64,000 nucleotides of DNA from Gammaproteobacteria bacterium. Its GTDB lineage: Bacteria > Pseudomonadota > Gammaproteobacteria > Pseudomonadales > Litorivicinaceae. The position numbers were made by a program, and so were the translations under genes. Under the pieces are notes generated by a model. The model searched no databases, was not told the origin of the DNA, and saw only the letters and a program-made list of their open reading frames with translations. The DNA is taken from assembly GCA_024640985.1 (NCBI GenBank), contig JAHEDY010000008.1, positions 35,743-99,742 on the forward strand, given 5' to 3'. Below, in pieces: positions 38,201 to 47,703 of this stretch (positions are counted from its first letter, which is position 1; each line of letters begins with the position of its first letter).

Positions 38201-39049
38201 ACCCAAGGACTGGCCAGCGTGTTCATACCGCCGATGGCACAGGTCCCCGAAGTCCGACGAGCGGTCGCTCAACGTCCTCGCGTGGCGATTTTGCGAGAGC
38301 AGGGCGTTAACGGTCATATGGAAATGGCACATGCCTTTGATCACTGTGGATTTGAGGCCGTTGATGTGCATATGTCTGACTTAATGACTGGCCGGCAAAC
38401 ACTCGAGTCATTTGAGGCGCTGGCCGCTTGTGGCGGATTCAGTTATGGAGATGTTCTCGGTGCTGGGGCGGGTTGGGCGCGTTCGATTCTCTTCAACGAT
38501 GCCCTCAGTGACATGTTTGAGGCATTTTTTGCGCGTGAAGACACGGTATCACTCGGGATTTGTAACGGGTGTCAGATGATGGCGCAGTTAGCCCCTCTGA
38601 TCCCCGGGGCGGGTCACTTCAAACCCATGGCGCGAAATCAATCACAACAGTTTGAGGCACGATTCACGCTTGCGACACTGCCAGAAAGCCGTTCGGTGCT
38701 CCTTCGCGATTTGCAAGGAACGCGATTCCCAATCGCTGTTGCCCACGGCGAAGGGCGTTTTCAGCACTCAGAGTCTGAAATTCATGCACTGACGTCATCA
38801 AAGTTAACAAGTCTTGTCTACACAGATGATCAAGGCCATCCCGAAACCCGCTACCCGGGGAACCCCAATGGATCTGCTTGCGGGCTGGCTGGGCTCTGCT
38901 CTGAGGATGGGCGTGTGACCATCATGATGCCGCATCCTGAGCGAGTGGTGTTGCGATCCCAACTCTCGTTCGCCCCGACTGGAACATCCGCAGTGACGCC
39001 CTGGATGGGCTTATTTGATAACGCCTGGCGTTTTGTGACCGGACACTGA
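35219..39049 (+). CDS. purL: Phosphoribosylformylglycinamidine synthase
   Basis: The large proteobacterial PurL turns FGAR, glutamine and ATP into FGAM in purine synthesis. The 1,276-residue protein has the N-terminal PurS-like domain, a linker with the catalytic block [18 protein letters not shown], the ATP domain ([40 protein letters not shown]), a degenerate second half, and the C-terminal glutaminase with [14 protein letters not shown] (nucleophile cysteine), AHGEGRF and MPHPERV. Length is near the E. coli protein (1,295). The start is the ATG at [13 protein letters not shown] (AAGGA ten bases upstream); the track version extends backward through tadA in another frame and is spurious. Confidence 0.97.
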   Translation: [1276 protein letters not shown]

Positions 39050-39056
39050 GGTGATG

Positions 39057-39842
39057 ATGGATTGGGTTGGTGTCGATCCACTCCATCAAGTGGTCAGTCG
39101 AGATGAGGCCATGCTGAGATCCCCCTGGTTACACGTCGACTGGCTGCCAACTCCGCCAGAGTCAGGACACTATTTTTGGTGGGATGAGCAGGGATTGGCA
39201 CTGAAGTCGGCGGACTTTGACTCACGTTCGAGTGTTCACATTGATTTTGTCGGTGGGGCACAGGCTCGGCGCGTCAAAGCCGTCACCGGCGAGGCACTCA
39301 CTCGCGCACTCGGGTGTCAGAAAGGTTTGCGCCCTGCCATTGTTGATGCCACAGCCGGACTTGGTGGTGATTTGAGTGTGTTGGCCAATATTGGCTGCCA
39401 AGTGTTGGCTATGGAGCGCCATCCTGTGATCGCAGCATTATTCAATGATGCCTTAAGGCGCGCACAAGAGGCTGAAATTCCTTGGTGTGATCGCGTGACC
39501 TTCCGACACACAGACAGTACCGAGGTGGTCTCGAAAGTGTCGCATGGTGTGATCTATTTGGATCCGATGTTTCCGAAAGAGCGAAAAGCGGCGCCTTCAT
39601 TGTCGATGCAAGTCTTGCATGCGCTCTTGGATGCCGCCGAACCTGCCGACCGATTGTTAGAAGCCGCACTGGATTCTGATGCCGCACGGGTGGTCGTCAA
39701 GCGGCCGCTAAAAGCGGAGTTTCTTGGCGGAAAAGTCCCATCTTCGCAGATTAAAGGTAAGACGGTCCGATTCGATTTGTATCCAAAACGTAAGCTCAAC
39801 GAGACCGATCGTGGTCCTCATGATGAGGTGGCTTTCTCATGA
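39057..39842 (+). CDS. rsmJ: 16S rRNA (guanine1516-N2)-methyltransferase
   Basis: RsmJ methylates N2 of G1516 in 16S rRNA using S-adenosylmethionine. The roughly 261-residue protein has an N-terminal region containing HIDFVGGAQARRVKAVTGEALTRALG, the SAM site IVDATAGLGGDLSVLANIGCQVLAMERHPVIAALFNDAL, and the catalytic YLDPMFPKERKAA, all features of RsmJ. Three tandem start codons (GTG, ATG, ATG) occur at 39051-39059; I chose the third because GAGG then lies five bases upstream. The stop overlaps dgt by ATGA. Confidence 0.9.
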   Translation: MDWVGVDPLHQVVSRDEAMLRSPWLHVDWLPTPPESGHYFWWDEQGLALKSADFDSRSSVHIDFVGGAQARRVKAVTGEALTRALGCQKGLRPAIVDATAGLGGDLSVLANIGCQVLAMERHPVIAALFNDALRRAQEAEIPWCDRVTFRHTDSTEVVSKVSHGVIYLDPMFPKERKAAPSLSMQVLHALLDAAEPADRLLEAALDSDAARVVVKRPLKAEFLGGKVPSSQIKGKTVRFDLYPKRKLNETDRGPHDEVAFS

Positions 39843-41194
39843 TGGATTGGAATCAATTGCTATCAACAGCACGGATTGATCATCAACGCCAGTGGGTGTC
39901 GGAAGCCTCAGGCGATGAACGGAGTCAGTGGCAACGAGACCATGATCGTCTGATTTTTTCAGGGGCATTTCGTCGATTGGCCGTCAAAACGCAAGTGCAT
40001 CCATTATCGGATAATGACCACGTGCATACGCGGTTATCACATTCCCTTGAGGTGGCCTCTGTCGGTCGATCCTTAGGCGCTCGCCTTGGTCAGTGGATGC
40101 GTCATGAAGGCTTGTTGTCTGAAGCGCATTCAGCGTCTGGATTGGGCGCTCTGGTCCAATCTGCATGCCTCGCTCATGACATCGGAAATCCGCCCTTTGG
40201 TCATGCCGGTGAGCGAGCAATTCGACAATTTTTTGAATCGCATCCTGACTATCTGATCGGCCTTTCGAGCGCGGAGCGCGCTGATCTGACTGGGTTTGAA
40301 GGGAATGCCCAAGGGTTTCGGGTGATCACCTGTCTTGAGCGTCATTGGTTCGATGGCGGAATGCGGTTAACCGCGGCGACACTTGGTACTTTTGTGAAAT
40401 ATCCTTTCGCAGCGGATTCGGCCTTTGGCCAAACCAAGCGGAAGCATGGTGTCAATCAAACAGAATTGCCGTTGATGCGTGAATTAGCCTCCCATTTGGG
40501 GATGATCGAATTGATGCCTGATGTTTGGGCCAGGCATCCGATGGTCTATGCCGTCGAAGCTGCTGATGATATTTGCTACGCGTTGATTGATTTGGAAGAT
40601 GCGGTTGAACTTGGTCATTTAGATTATGAAGAGGTCTCATCGCTTATGAAAGAGCTGGTGGATCGAGGTGCACGTCGGAATTTGTATGAGCAGTTATTGG
40701 ATGATTCTGAAGCGAAGCTCGAACTCCTCCGGTCGGCTGCGATCGATGCCCTGGTGCACGAAGCTGAAGAACGGTTTCAGCTTCACTACGACTCCATCAT
40801 CCAAGGAACCTTTGATGAAGACCTTTTGGATTGGCGGGTGGCATCGGCTGGAGAAGTGATTCAGCGTGCCAAGGCGTTAGCCCGCGAACGGGTGTATGTT
40901 GATTTAACGAAGCAATCCTATGAGGGTCGAAGTGGGCGATTGCTGCGTGGTGTTTTATCGCATTTGATTGAAGGCGCTGAAGCCCTCGCGAGCGCTGGCG
41001 GTGATGGGACCTATATCAGTTCAAAAGCCCGCGATGCAGTTGCTCGGCTTGGCAAATTCAGACCTCGGCCGAACGATTCCAAATACCAACGACTGATGCG
41101 GGTCACGGATTATGTCTCGGCCATGACGGATCGCTATTTGATTCGGTTGGTGGACGATCTGACGCGATTGGGTTATTTCAACAGTGACTTTTGA
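39839..41194 (+). CDS. dgt: Deoxyguanosinetriphosphate triphosphohydrolase-like HD protein
   Basis: Dgt-type enzymes split dNTPs, most often dGTP, into deoxynucleoside and triphosphate. The 451-residue protein has the HD-domain motifs HTRLSHSLEVASVGRSLG and CLAHDIGNPPFGHAGERAI (metal-binding His-Asp), and later YAVEAADDICYALIDLEDAVELG with the downstream aspartate. The N-terminal RSQWQRDHDRLIFSGAFRRLAVKTQVHP is the family signature. The exact nucleotide preference is not certain, since this length is also typical of dGTPase-like proteins. It converges on tesA with a 22-base overlap. Confidence 0.9.
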   Translation: MMDWNQLLSTARIDHQRQWVSEASGDERSQWQRDHDRLIFSGAFRRLAVKTQVHPLSDNDHVHTRLSHSLEVASVGRSLGARLGQWMRHEGLLSEAHSASGLGALVQSACLAHDIGNPPFGHAGERAIRQFFESHPDYLIGLSSAERADLTGFEGNAQGFRVITCLERHWFDGGMRLTAATLGTFVKYPFAADSAFGQTKRKHGVNQTELPLMRELASHLGMIELMPDVWARHPMVYAVEAADDICYALIDLEDAVELGHLDYEEVSSLMKELVDRGARRNLYEQLLDDSEAKLELLRSAAIDALVHEAEERFQLHYDSIIQGTFDEDLLDWRVASAGEVIQRAKALARERVYVDLTKQSYEGRSGRLLRGVLSHLIEGAEALASAGGDGTYISSKARDAVARLGKFRPRPNDSKYQRLMRVTDYVSAMTDRYLIRLVDDLTRLGYFNSDF

Positions 41195-41784
41195 AGGAAG
41201 CGTCCGACGTACTCTGCGATGAGTGGCTGCGCTTCTTCGGTTGGATGCAGTCCATCGTCTTGAAACAGCGTGCGCTCAAGTGCCACAGGTTCCAGGAAAA
41301 ATGGCAGGTATGGAATCCCCGTTTGCGCTGCGACCGCGTCTTGGGCCTGACGAAATGCTCGAGTAAATGGACCGCCATAATTCCGCGGGAGTTCGATGCC
41401 GGCGTAGAACACCTGAGCCCCTGATGCTTCGACCAGGCTGAACATCGCTTTCAGATTCTCTTGCATGGTTTCCAATGGTAGACCTCTCAATCCATCGTTG
41501 GCGCCCAAAGCAATCAATACAGAACTTGGGTGGTGTCGATCCAACAACCCAGGGAGACGAGAGAGACCACCGGTGGTTGTTTCACCAGAGATTGAAGCGT
41601 TTAAAACTTGTACATCCGCCCCCAATAAATCTTCGGAAGATGCGGCGAGTAGATCGACCCAACTGAGGCCGCGGTCAAGCCCATAGCCTGCGCTTAAACT
41701 GTCCCCGACGACCAGTAGTGTCGGGCCGGCCAGTGCAGGTGTTATCAAACTCAACCAAAGGAATACCACTCGTAATGTCTGCAC
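41173..41784 (-). CDS. tesA: Periplasmic acyl-CoA thioesterase / arylesterase (SGNH)
   Basis: TesA is a multifunctional periplasmic esterase (thioesterase I, protease I, lysophospholipase L1). The 203-residue protein begins with a signal peptide (QTLRVVFLWLSLITPALA) and has the SGNH blocks GDSLSAGYGL (nucleophile serine), the glycine of block II, GANDGLRGLP (asparagine) and DGLHPTEEA (Asp-His). I chose the GTG at 41784, which has AAGGA six bases upstream and gives a proper signal sequence; the track GTG ten codons earlier does not. The gene is divergent from ybbA-like and ybbP-like genes exactly as in E. coli, with start codons interlocked. Confidence 0.9.
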   Translation of the reverse strand: MQTLRVVFLWLSLITPALAGPTLLVVGDSLSAGYGLDRGLSWVDLLAASSEDLLGADVQVLNASISGETTTGGLSRLPGLLDRHHPSSVLIALGANDGLRGLPLETMQENLKAMFSLVEASGAQVFYAGIELPRNYGGPFTRAFRQAQDAVAAQTGIPYLPFFLEPVALERTLFQDDGLHPTEEAQPLIAEYVGRFLQKSLLK

Positions 41785-42467
41785 AACCAGTCCTTGATGT
41801 TCGCAATGTGTCACATGGGTTCAATGACCAAAGCGGTCATCGTTTGTCTGTTTTGGAGTCGTTAGACTTGAGAATCAACCCAGGGGACAGTGTAGCGATT
41901 ATTGGTCCTTCCGGAGCAGGAAAGAGTACTTTGCTGTCGTTGCTCGCGGGTTTAGATATCCCGGAAAGTGGTGACATCCTGTTTCAAGGCGAGGCGTTTA
42001 GTGGCCTCTCTGAAGACCAGCGCGCAGCGGTTCGACGCGGACGAATCGGGTTTGTCTTCCAGAGTTTTCAGCTACTCCAAGGGTTGACGGCGGTTGAAAA
42101 CGTGATGTTACCGTTGGAATTAACCGGCATGCCTGTGGCGCAGGCGAAACAACGCGCGATGAAGTGGCTGGACCGCGTTGGTTTGGGTGCGCGAACGCAT
42201 CATCGACCTCGCATGCTGTCGGGTGGGGAACAGCAGCGGGTTGCCTTGGCTCGGGCTTTTGTGAATGAACCTGCATTATTGTTTGCCGATGAACCCACCG
42301 GTAACTTGGATCGAAGAACCGGAGAATCGGTCTCTGAACTCCTATTTGAATTGAACCAGGAAACCGGCACAACGTTGATTTTGGTGACTCATGACGAGCG
42401 TTTGGCGGGCCGATGTCAGCGAATCTTAAGTCTTGAAGACGGGACGTTGAATGAGGTCGCCGCATGA
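41775..42467 (+). CDS. ABC transporter ATP-binding protein, YbbA/LolD type
   Basis: The 230-residue ATPase has Walker A (GPSGAGKSTLL, about residues 43-53), the Q-loop FVFQSFQLLQGL, the signature LSGGEQQRVALARA and Walker B LLFADEPTGNLD followed by the H-loop VTHDERLAG, typical of the MacB/LolD/FtsE branch that partners FtsX-like permeases. It overlaps the permease gene by ATGA. Location next to tesA equals ybbA of E. coli. The start at MSAQPVLDVRNVSHGF is preferred to the track start, which reaches further into tesA. Export of a lipid or hydrophobic compound is likely but unproven. Confidence 0.9.
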   Translation: MSAQPVLDVRNVSHGFNDQSGHRLSVLESLDLRINPGDSVAIIGPSGAGKSTLLSLLAGLDIPESGDILFQGEAFSGLSEDQRAAVRRGRIGFVFQSFQLLQGLTAVENVMLPLELTGMPVAQAKQRAMKWLDRVGLGARTHHRPRMLSGGEQQRVALARAFVNEPALLFADEPTGNLDRRTGESVSELLFELNQETGTTLILVTHDERLAGRCQRILSLEDGTLNEVAA

Positions 42468-44929
42468 TTGCCCTGCGTCTTTTATGGCGTGAGTTTGTCA
42501 GTGGCCAATTGACGCTACTAGCGCTTGCGATTGTCGTGTCGGTGGCTGCCATGACAACCACTGAGGTGCTCACAGATCGCATTGATCGAGCGATGCGAGC
42601 TGATGCTGCGGCGCTTCTTGGTGGCGATTTAAAGCTTCGGGGGCCGCGGCCGATCGATCCGCTGTGGCTTGAAAAAGCGAATGCCCTAGGCGTTGCTGCC
42701 ACTGAGACCATTGAGTTTCCATCGGTCATCGGTAGTGGGTCCAAGTTTGAACTGACCGGCGTGAAAATCATCACCGATGGATATCCTTTAAAAGGTCAGC
42801 TCGAAATCGCCGATCGTCGCGCAGGTGTTGGATATCCGACATCAACCATTCCGACACCTGGCACTGCCTGGGCAGACCCTCAATTGGCATCTAAGCTCGA
42901 TATTGATGTGGGTGATCGGGTTTCCGTTGGTGAAACGGAACTTCAAATCACACAGATTTTGGTGTTTGAGCCGGATCGTGGTGGTTCGTTTGTCTCACTG
43001 ACTCCCAGACTCTTAATGAATCACGCAGATCTTGAGGCATCTCAACTGATTCAGCCCGGCAGTCGAGTTCGACATATCACGTTGTTCGCCGACGGTGACC
43101 TCGAACAATTCAAAGCGTACATCGAGCCGAAGCTCGATATTAGCCAACGGCTTCGAGGCGTTGTCGATGGTCGACCCGAGGTCGGTAATGCGCTGACCCG
43201 AGCGACAACTTATTTATCGCTTGCGGGTTTGTTAACGGTGTTACTGTCCGGTGCGGCGATCGCAATGACTGCCAATCGATGGGCCACTGACCACATCGCA
43301 GACAGTGCGTTATTTCGAACCTTTGGTTTGAGTGGTCGCGAAGCGCTTGGAATCTTCACCACAGAACTGGTTGTTCTTGGTGGTGTGGCGAGTCTATTGG
43401 GAGTTGCGATTGGCTACGGGTTGCAACTGGTGTTGGTGGATACTATTGCTGGGTTATTGACCATCAGTTTGCCAGAGCCCAGTGCGCGGCCTGCGCTCCT
43501 TGGCGTATTAACCGGTTTTGTCACCCTCTTTGGATTTGCAGCACCTGCGTTAATTCTATTGGCCAACGTACCACCAATTCGGGTTTTAAAGCGCGACTAT
43601 CAGGTCTCGGGGATTGGTCAGGCGGGCCGTTATGGGTTTGCCTTAGTCGCGATCGGTCTTCTGGGTTATCTCTACAGTGATGATTGGTTATTAACCGGTT
43701 GGGTTTTGCTGGCGGTTATCATCTTGGTGGCATTGGTGAGCCTGATTGGTCGGTTGGTGATTCGGAGTTTAGGTCCTTTGGAGCGTGTTGGCCCAGCTTG
43801 GCGGTTTGGGATTCAACAGCTGATTCGGGATCCAGGATCCTCCGGTGGTCAATTGATGGCTTTTGCGCTGACGGCACTGGCCATCGCGATGGTTGCTCTG
43901 ATTCGTTTTGATTTGATCTCGACGTGGGAAACTCAAGTTCCGACCGATGCCCCGAATACCTTTGCATTGAATATTACCGATAACGACCAAGTCGCGTTTG
44001 TTGAGGCCGTGACGTCAAGAGGTGGTGACTTAGCACCCCTGTATCCGATTGTTCGCGGACGGTTGGAAACGGTGAACGAGATTCCGTTGATTGAGCATTT
44101 GCAGGGTATTGAACCGCCGGGATCAGTGCGTCGTGAACTCAGTCTGACTGAATCTGGTGTGCTCGGGCGCGACAACCAAGTCGATCGTGGCCGATTTTTT
44201 ACCGACGTTGATGGTCCTGGATTTGTGACCGTGGAATCGAAATTATTTGATGAGCTTGACTTGCAGTTGGGCGACATCATTCATTACACCGTTGGGCCAG
44301 ACCGAATTTCGGCAGAAGTGATTGGGTCTCGTGTGGTGCAGTGGGATTCCATGCTTCCCAATTTCTTCATGATTTTCTCTCCGGGTACACTGGAGCCGTT
44401 TGAATCTACGCGGTTAACCAGTTTGCGGCTTCCCAATCCTTCAGAAGACACTGCCGCAATCAGCGGCGAGTTTCGTCAGGTGACGCTCTTGTCAGTGGAT
44501 GCGATCCTCAATCAGATTCGTGGCATTTTAGATCGGGTATCACAAGCGGTTAGTGTTGTGCTGTATTTCGTGCTCGTCGGTGGCGTCTTGGTTTTAGTTG
44601 CCAGTATCCAAACCTCGTTGCCCGAGCGTCGGAAGGAGTCCGCGATTCTTCGGAGTCTTGGCGGTTCTGACCGCTTGTTATCCCAATCCCAGTGGGCTGA
44701 ATTTTTGACGCTAGGCGTGATCAGTGGACTGCTGGCGGCTGTTGGAACCGAGCTCTTGGGTTGGCTCGTTTACACCAAGATCTTTAATCTTGAGTGGTCA
44801 TCAAAGTGGCTCATATGGGTGCTTGCACCGCTTGCGACAGGTACCATTGTCGGAGTGATCGGGCGCTGGTCGGCGAAACAGGCACGCCAGATGCCACCGG
44901 CTCAGTTATTGAAAATTGCAGATACATAA
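42464..44929 (+). CDS. FtsX-family ABC transporter permease, YbbP type
   Basis: The 821-residue inner-membrane protein has one N-terminal membrane segment, a large periplasmic domain, then two FtsX-like blocks each of three to four segments: the first around LTVLLSGAAIAMTANRWATDHIADSALFRTFGLSGREALGIF and the last around VSVVLYFVLVGGVLVLVASIQTSLPERRKESAILRSLGGSDRLL. The paired arrangement is that of YbbP (about 804 residues) and related permeases. It is coupled to the ATPase gene, and both face away from tesA. A role in exporting envelope lipids or toxic lipophilic molecules has been suggested for the family. Confidence 0.88.
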   Translation: MIALRLLWREFVSGQLTLLALAIVVSVAAMTTTEVLTDRIDRAMRADAAALLGGDLKLRGPRPIDPLWLEKANALGVAATETIEFPSVIGSGSKFELTGVKIITDGYPLKGQLEIADRRAGVGYPTSTIPTPGTAWADPQLASKLDIDVGDRVSVGETELQITQILVFEPDRGGSFVSLTPRLLMNHADLEASQLIQPGSRVRHITLFADGDLEQFKAYIEPKLDISQRLRGVVDGRPEVGNALTRATTYLSLAGLLTVLLSGAAIAMTANRWATDHIADSALFRTFGLSGREALGIFTTELVVLGGVASLLGVAIGYGLQLVLVDTIAGLLTISLPEPSARPALLGVLTGFVTLFGFAAPALILLANVPPIRVLKRDYQVSGIGQAGRYGFALVAIGLLGYLYSDDWLLTGWVLLAVIILVALVSLIGRLVIRSLGPLERVGPAWRFGIQQLIRDPGSSGGQLMAFALTALAIAMVALIRFDLISTWETQVPTDAPNTFALNITDNDQVAFVEAVTSRGGDLAPLYPIVRGRLETVNEIPLIEHLQGIEPPGSVRRELSLTESGVLGRDNQVDRGRFFTDVDGPGFVTVESKLFDELDLQLGDIIHYTVGPDRISAEVIGSRVVQWDSMLPNFFMIFSPGTLEPFESTRLTSLRLPNPSEDTAAISGEFRQVTLLSVDAILNQIRGILDRVSQAVSVVLYFVLVGGVLVLVASIQTSLPERRKESAILRSLGGSDRLLSQSQWAEFLTLGVISGLLAAVGTELLGWLVYTKIFNLEWSSKWLIWVLAPLATGTIVGVIGRWSAKQARQMPPAQLLKIADT

Positions 44930-44943
44930 TAAAGGTTGGTTTT

Positions 44944-45519
44944 GTGAAACGTTATGCTCCACTTCTTGTGGCCTGTTTATTAGCAGGTTTAGTCGCCTTT
45001 CCATTTATCCGGAATCTAACGACCGGTGAGCGAGGGATGCCGGGAGCTCAAATTGGTGGTCATTTTACCTTACAGACAGTGGAAGGGTCCCTAGATACCG
45101 CAACCCTCGGCAGTGATTTGATGCTCATTTATTTCGGTTACACCTACTGCCCGGATGTCTGTCCAACGGAGCTGGCTCGGATGGCAGCCGTTGTTGATGG
45201 ATTAGGTGACGATCGTGAGCGTGTGTCGGGCCTTTTTGTCACTGTGGATCCAGAAAGGGATACGGTATCGGCGGTTGCCGAATATGCGGCGGTATTTAAT
45301 CCGACATTTTTCGGATTATCCGGTGATCGCCAGTCGATTGAGCAGGTGATGCGGCAGTATCAGGTTTACGCTCAACGGGTGGGGGGTGATCCGAAAAGCT
45401 ATACGGTTGATCACTCCTCACGCATCTATTTGATGGATCGTGATGCGAAGTTGATGGCGTTGTTTTCGATGGATACCGAAATCCCGGTGATCATCGATCA
45501 GGTTCAATCATTCCTGTAA
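44944..45519 (+). CDS. SCO1/SenC/PrrC copper protein
   Basis: SCO proteins deliver copper to or reduce the CuA site of cytochrome oxidase and also act as thiol-disulfide proteins. The 191-residue protein has an N-terminal membrane anchor (APLLVACLLAGLVAFPFI) and a thioredoxin fold with the copper ligands Cys69 and Cys73 (TYCPDVCPTE) and His157 (TVDHSSRIY). A GTG at 44944, with AAAGG eight bases upstream, gives this start; the track ATG lies far inside the permease gene. The gene stands between the ABC permease and acs. No cytochrome oxidase genes are in view. Confidence 0.9.
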   Translation: MKRYAPLLVACLLAGLVAFPFIRNLTTGERGMPGAQIGGHFTLQTVEGSLDTATLGSDLMLIYFGYTYCPDVCPTELARMAAVVDGLGDDRERVSGLFVTVDPERDTVSAVAEYAAVFNPTFFGLSGDRQSIEQVMRQYQVYAQRVGGDPKSYTVDHSSRIYLMDRDAKLMALFSMDTEIPVIIDQVQSFL

Positions 45520-45619
45520 TTAAGACCTCTCTTTAGTTGAGTCGAGACGATTGTCGTATTGGGTCTTGTCGCGTTAGGCATAACACTTTGCGGATAACTT
45601 TAACCAGTAAGGAGTTTTC

Positions 45620-47563
45620 ATGACTGATTCCAAGGTGTATCCAGTTGATCCTGCAGTTGCAGCGAACGCCTGGGCAGACGAGGCAACCTATGAGACGATG
45701 TATCGTCAATCCATCGAAGATCCAGAAACGTTCTGGGCCGAGCAAGCCAAGCGTCTCGATTGGATTCAGTTCCCCACCAAGATTAAGAACACATCGTTCG
45801 CACCTGGAAATATTGATATTCGTTGGTATGAAGACGGCATTCTGAACGTTTCTGCAAACTGTCTGGACCGTCATCTAGCGACCCGTGGTGACCAAACTGC
45901 GATTATCTGGGAAGGTGATGATCCAAACTCCGATGAGCACATTACCTACCGCGACCTCTATGAACGGGTCTGTCGATTTGCTAACGGATTGCGCGCTCAG
46001 GGTGTGAAAAAGGGTGATGTGGTCACGCTTTACATGCCGATGATTCCTGAAGCCGCGGTTGCGATGCTGGCTTGTACGCGAATTGGTGCGGTGCATTCGA
46101 TTGTCTTTGGTGGATTCTCTCCTGACGCCTTGGGCGTTCGTGTGGAAGAGTCAGGGTCGAAGATCATCATCACAGCGGATGAAGGCCGTCGCGGTGGTCG
46201 CGCTGTTGCGCTGAAGACAAACGTCGACAAAGCGGTCGCTTCTGAAGCCTGTCAGGGCGTTGAGACGGTAATCGTGGTGAAGTGCACCGGTGGCGACGTC
46301 GAGATGGGTCCAAAGGATGTTTGGTACCACGATGTATGCGCGAATCAGCCGACAGAGTGTGAGCCGGAGCCAATGAATGCGGAAGATCCGCTCTTCATTC
46401 TCTACACCTCAGGATCAACGGGTAAGCCAAAGGGTCTGGAGCACACCACCGGCGGGTATTTAGTGTATACCTCACTGACCCATCAATATGTCTTCGACTA
46501 CAAAGATGGTGATATTTATTGGTGTACTGCTGATGTGGGCTGGATCACGGGTCACTCATACATCGTGTATGGACCGCTCGCTAACGGTGCAACAACCGTC
46601 ATGTTCGAAGGTGTTCCAACCTATCCCGATTCGTCACGTTTCGGTCGGGTGATTGAAAAGCACAAAGTCAATCAGTTCTATACAGCACCAACAGCGATTC
46701 GTTCGTTGATGGTGAAGGGCGAAGATGTCTTGGGCGATTCTGATTTGTCTTCATTACGGCTTCTTGGATCCGTTGGTGAGCCGATTAACCCTGAAGCTTG
46801 GGAGTGGTATCACCGTGTGATTGGCAAAGGGAAATGCCCAATCGTTGATACTTGGTGGCAGACGGAAACCGGTGGAATCATGATCGTTCCACTGCCAGGA
46901 GCGACTGCAGCCAAGCCGGGATCAGCAGCGCGCCCATTCTTCGGTGTCCAGCCTGCATTGGTTGATAACGAAGGAAATATCTTGGAAGGCGCTACAGACG
47001 GTAACTTGGTTCTTCTTGATTCCTGGCCATCGTCCGGCCGGAGTTGCTGGGGCGATCACGAGCGGTTCGAGCAAACCTATTTCTCAACGTTTGCGAATCG
47101 ATATTTCACGGGTGATGGCGCCCGTCGTGATGAAGATGGGTACTACTGGATTACCGGGCGTGTTGATGACGTCTTGAATGTGTCGGGCCACCGGATGGGA
47201 ACAGCCGAAATTGAGTCAGCCATGGTCGCGCATGATGCTGTCGCCGAAGCTGCTGTGGTTGGATATCCGCACGACATTAAAGGCGAAGGGATCTATGTGT
47301 ATGTGACGCTTCAAGAAGGCTTGGAGCCGACTGAAGAGTTGCGTTTGGAGCTTCGGAATCACGTTCGCTCTGAAATTGGTCCGATTGCATCACCTGACTT
47401 CATTCAGTGGGCGCCGAGTCTACCGAAGACACGTTCCGGAAAAATCATGCGTCGCATCTTAAGAAAGATCGCTGCCAATGAGTATGGCGCGTTAGGCGAT
47501 ACCTCGACACTGGCAGATCCATCTGTGGTGGATGAACTGATCGATAATCGAATGAATCGTTAA
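45620..47563 (+). CDS. acs: Acetyl-CoA synthetase
   Basis: Acs activates acetate to acetyl-CoA through acetyl-AMP. The 647-residue protein has the ANL-family signatures: [24 protein letters not shown] (P-loop), [61 protein letters not shown] (hinge and CoA face), and the C-terminal catalytic lysine in [15 protein letters not shown], the site that is acetylated by Pat-like enzymes. Length is normal (about 650). TAAGGAG precedes the ATG. A good terminator follows it, so the downstream response regulator has its own promoter, though the two are probably functionally linked. Confidence 0.97.
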   Translation: MTDSKVYPVDPAVAANAWADEATYETMYRQSIEDPETFWAEQAKRLDWIQFPTKIKNTSFAPGNIDIRWYEDGILNVSANCLDRHLATRGDQTAIIWEGDDPNSDEHITYRDLYERVCRFANGLRAQGVKKGDVVTLYMPMIPEAAVAMLACTRIGAVHSIVFGGFSPDALGVRVEESGSKIIITADEGRRGGRAVALKTNVDKAVASEACQGVETVIVVKCTGGDVEMGPKDVWYHDVCANQPTECEPEPMNAEDPLFILYTSGSTGKPKGLEHTTGGYLVYTSLTHQYVFDYKDGDIYWCTADVGWITGHSYIVYGPLANGATTVMFEGVPTYPDSSRFGRVIEKHKVNQFYTAPTAIRSLMVKGEDVLGDSDLSSLRLLGSVGEPINPEAWEWYHRVIGKGKCPIVDTWWQTETGGIMIVPLPGATAAKPGSAARPFFGVQPALVDNEGNILEGATDGNLVLLDSWPSSGRSCWGDHERFEQTYFSTFANRYFTGDGARRDEDGYYWITGRVDDVLNVSGHRMGTAEIESAMVAHDAVAEAAVVGYPHDIKGEGIYVYVTLQEGLEPTEELRLELRNHVRSEIGPIASPDFIQWAPSLPKTRSGKIMRRILRKIAANEYGALGDTSTLADPSVVDELIDNRMNR

Positions 47564-47581
47564 TCGATGATGTGATTCAAA

Positions 47582-47614
47582 GCACCCACCGAGCGAGGCT
47601 CTGCGGGTGTTTTT
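47582..47614 (+). terminator. Rho-independent terminator of acs
   Basis: CACCC (47583-47587) pairs with GGGTG (47605-47609), and inside it GAGC pairs with GCTC around a GAG loop, separated by a small internal loop. TTTTTG follows immediately. It is placed just after the acs stop codon. Confidence 0.8.
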
Positions 47615-47648
47615 GTATAAAAAACGCACAAAAGTGTTGTTATTTTCG

Positions 47649-47666
47649 CAAACTTCAAAAAGTTTG
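47649..47666. promoter_or_regulatory. Short inverted repeat in the response-regulator leader
   Basis: CAAACTT-CAAA-AAGTTTG forms a perfect seven-pair inverted repeat 38 bases before the start of the response regulator. It is preceded by TTCG, making TTCGCAAACTT, a string also found over the promoter of the TAXI-TRAP operon. It may be an operator or a 5' UTR hairpin. Confidence 0.4.
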
Positions 47667-47703
47667 TTATCTTTGGACCATCTGTTGGAAAGGGATTTAC
47701 CTT

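Noticed and set aside
41998-42774. 258-residue minus-strand ORF over the YbbA/YbbP junction
   Set aside because: Antisense to two well-identified ABC transporter genes; serine- and arginine-rich shadow composition.
45576-45591. Sigma-54-like -24/-12 element (GG ... TTTGC) before acs
   Set aside because: The GG and GC dinucleotides are 11 bases apart instead of 10, and the surrounding bases do not match TGGCAC-N5-TTGC.
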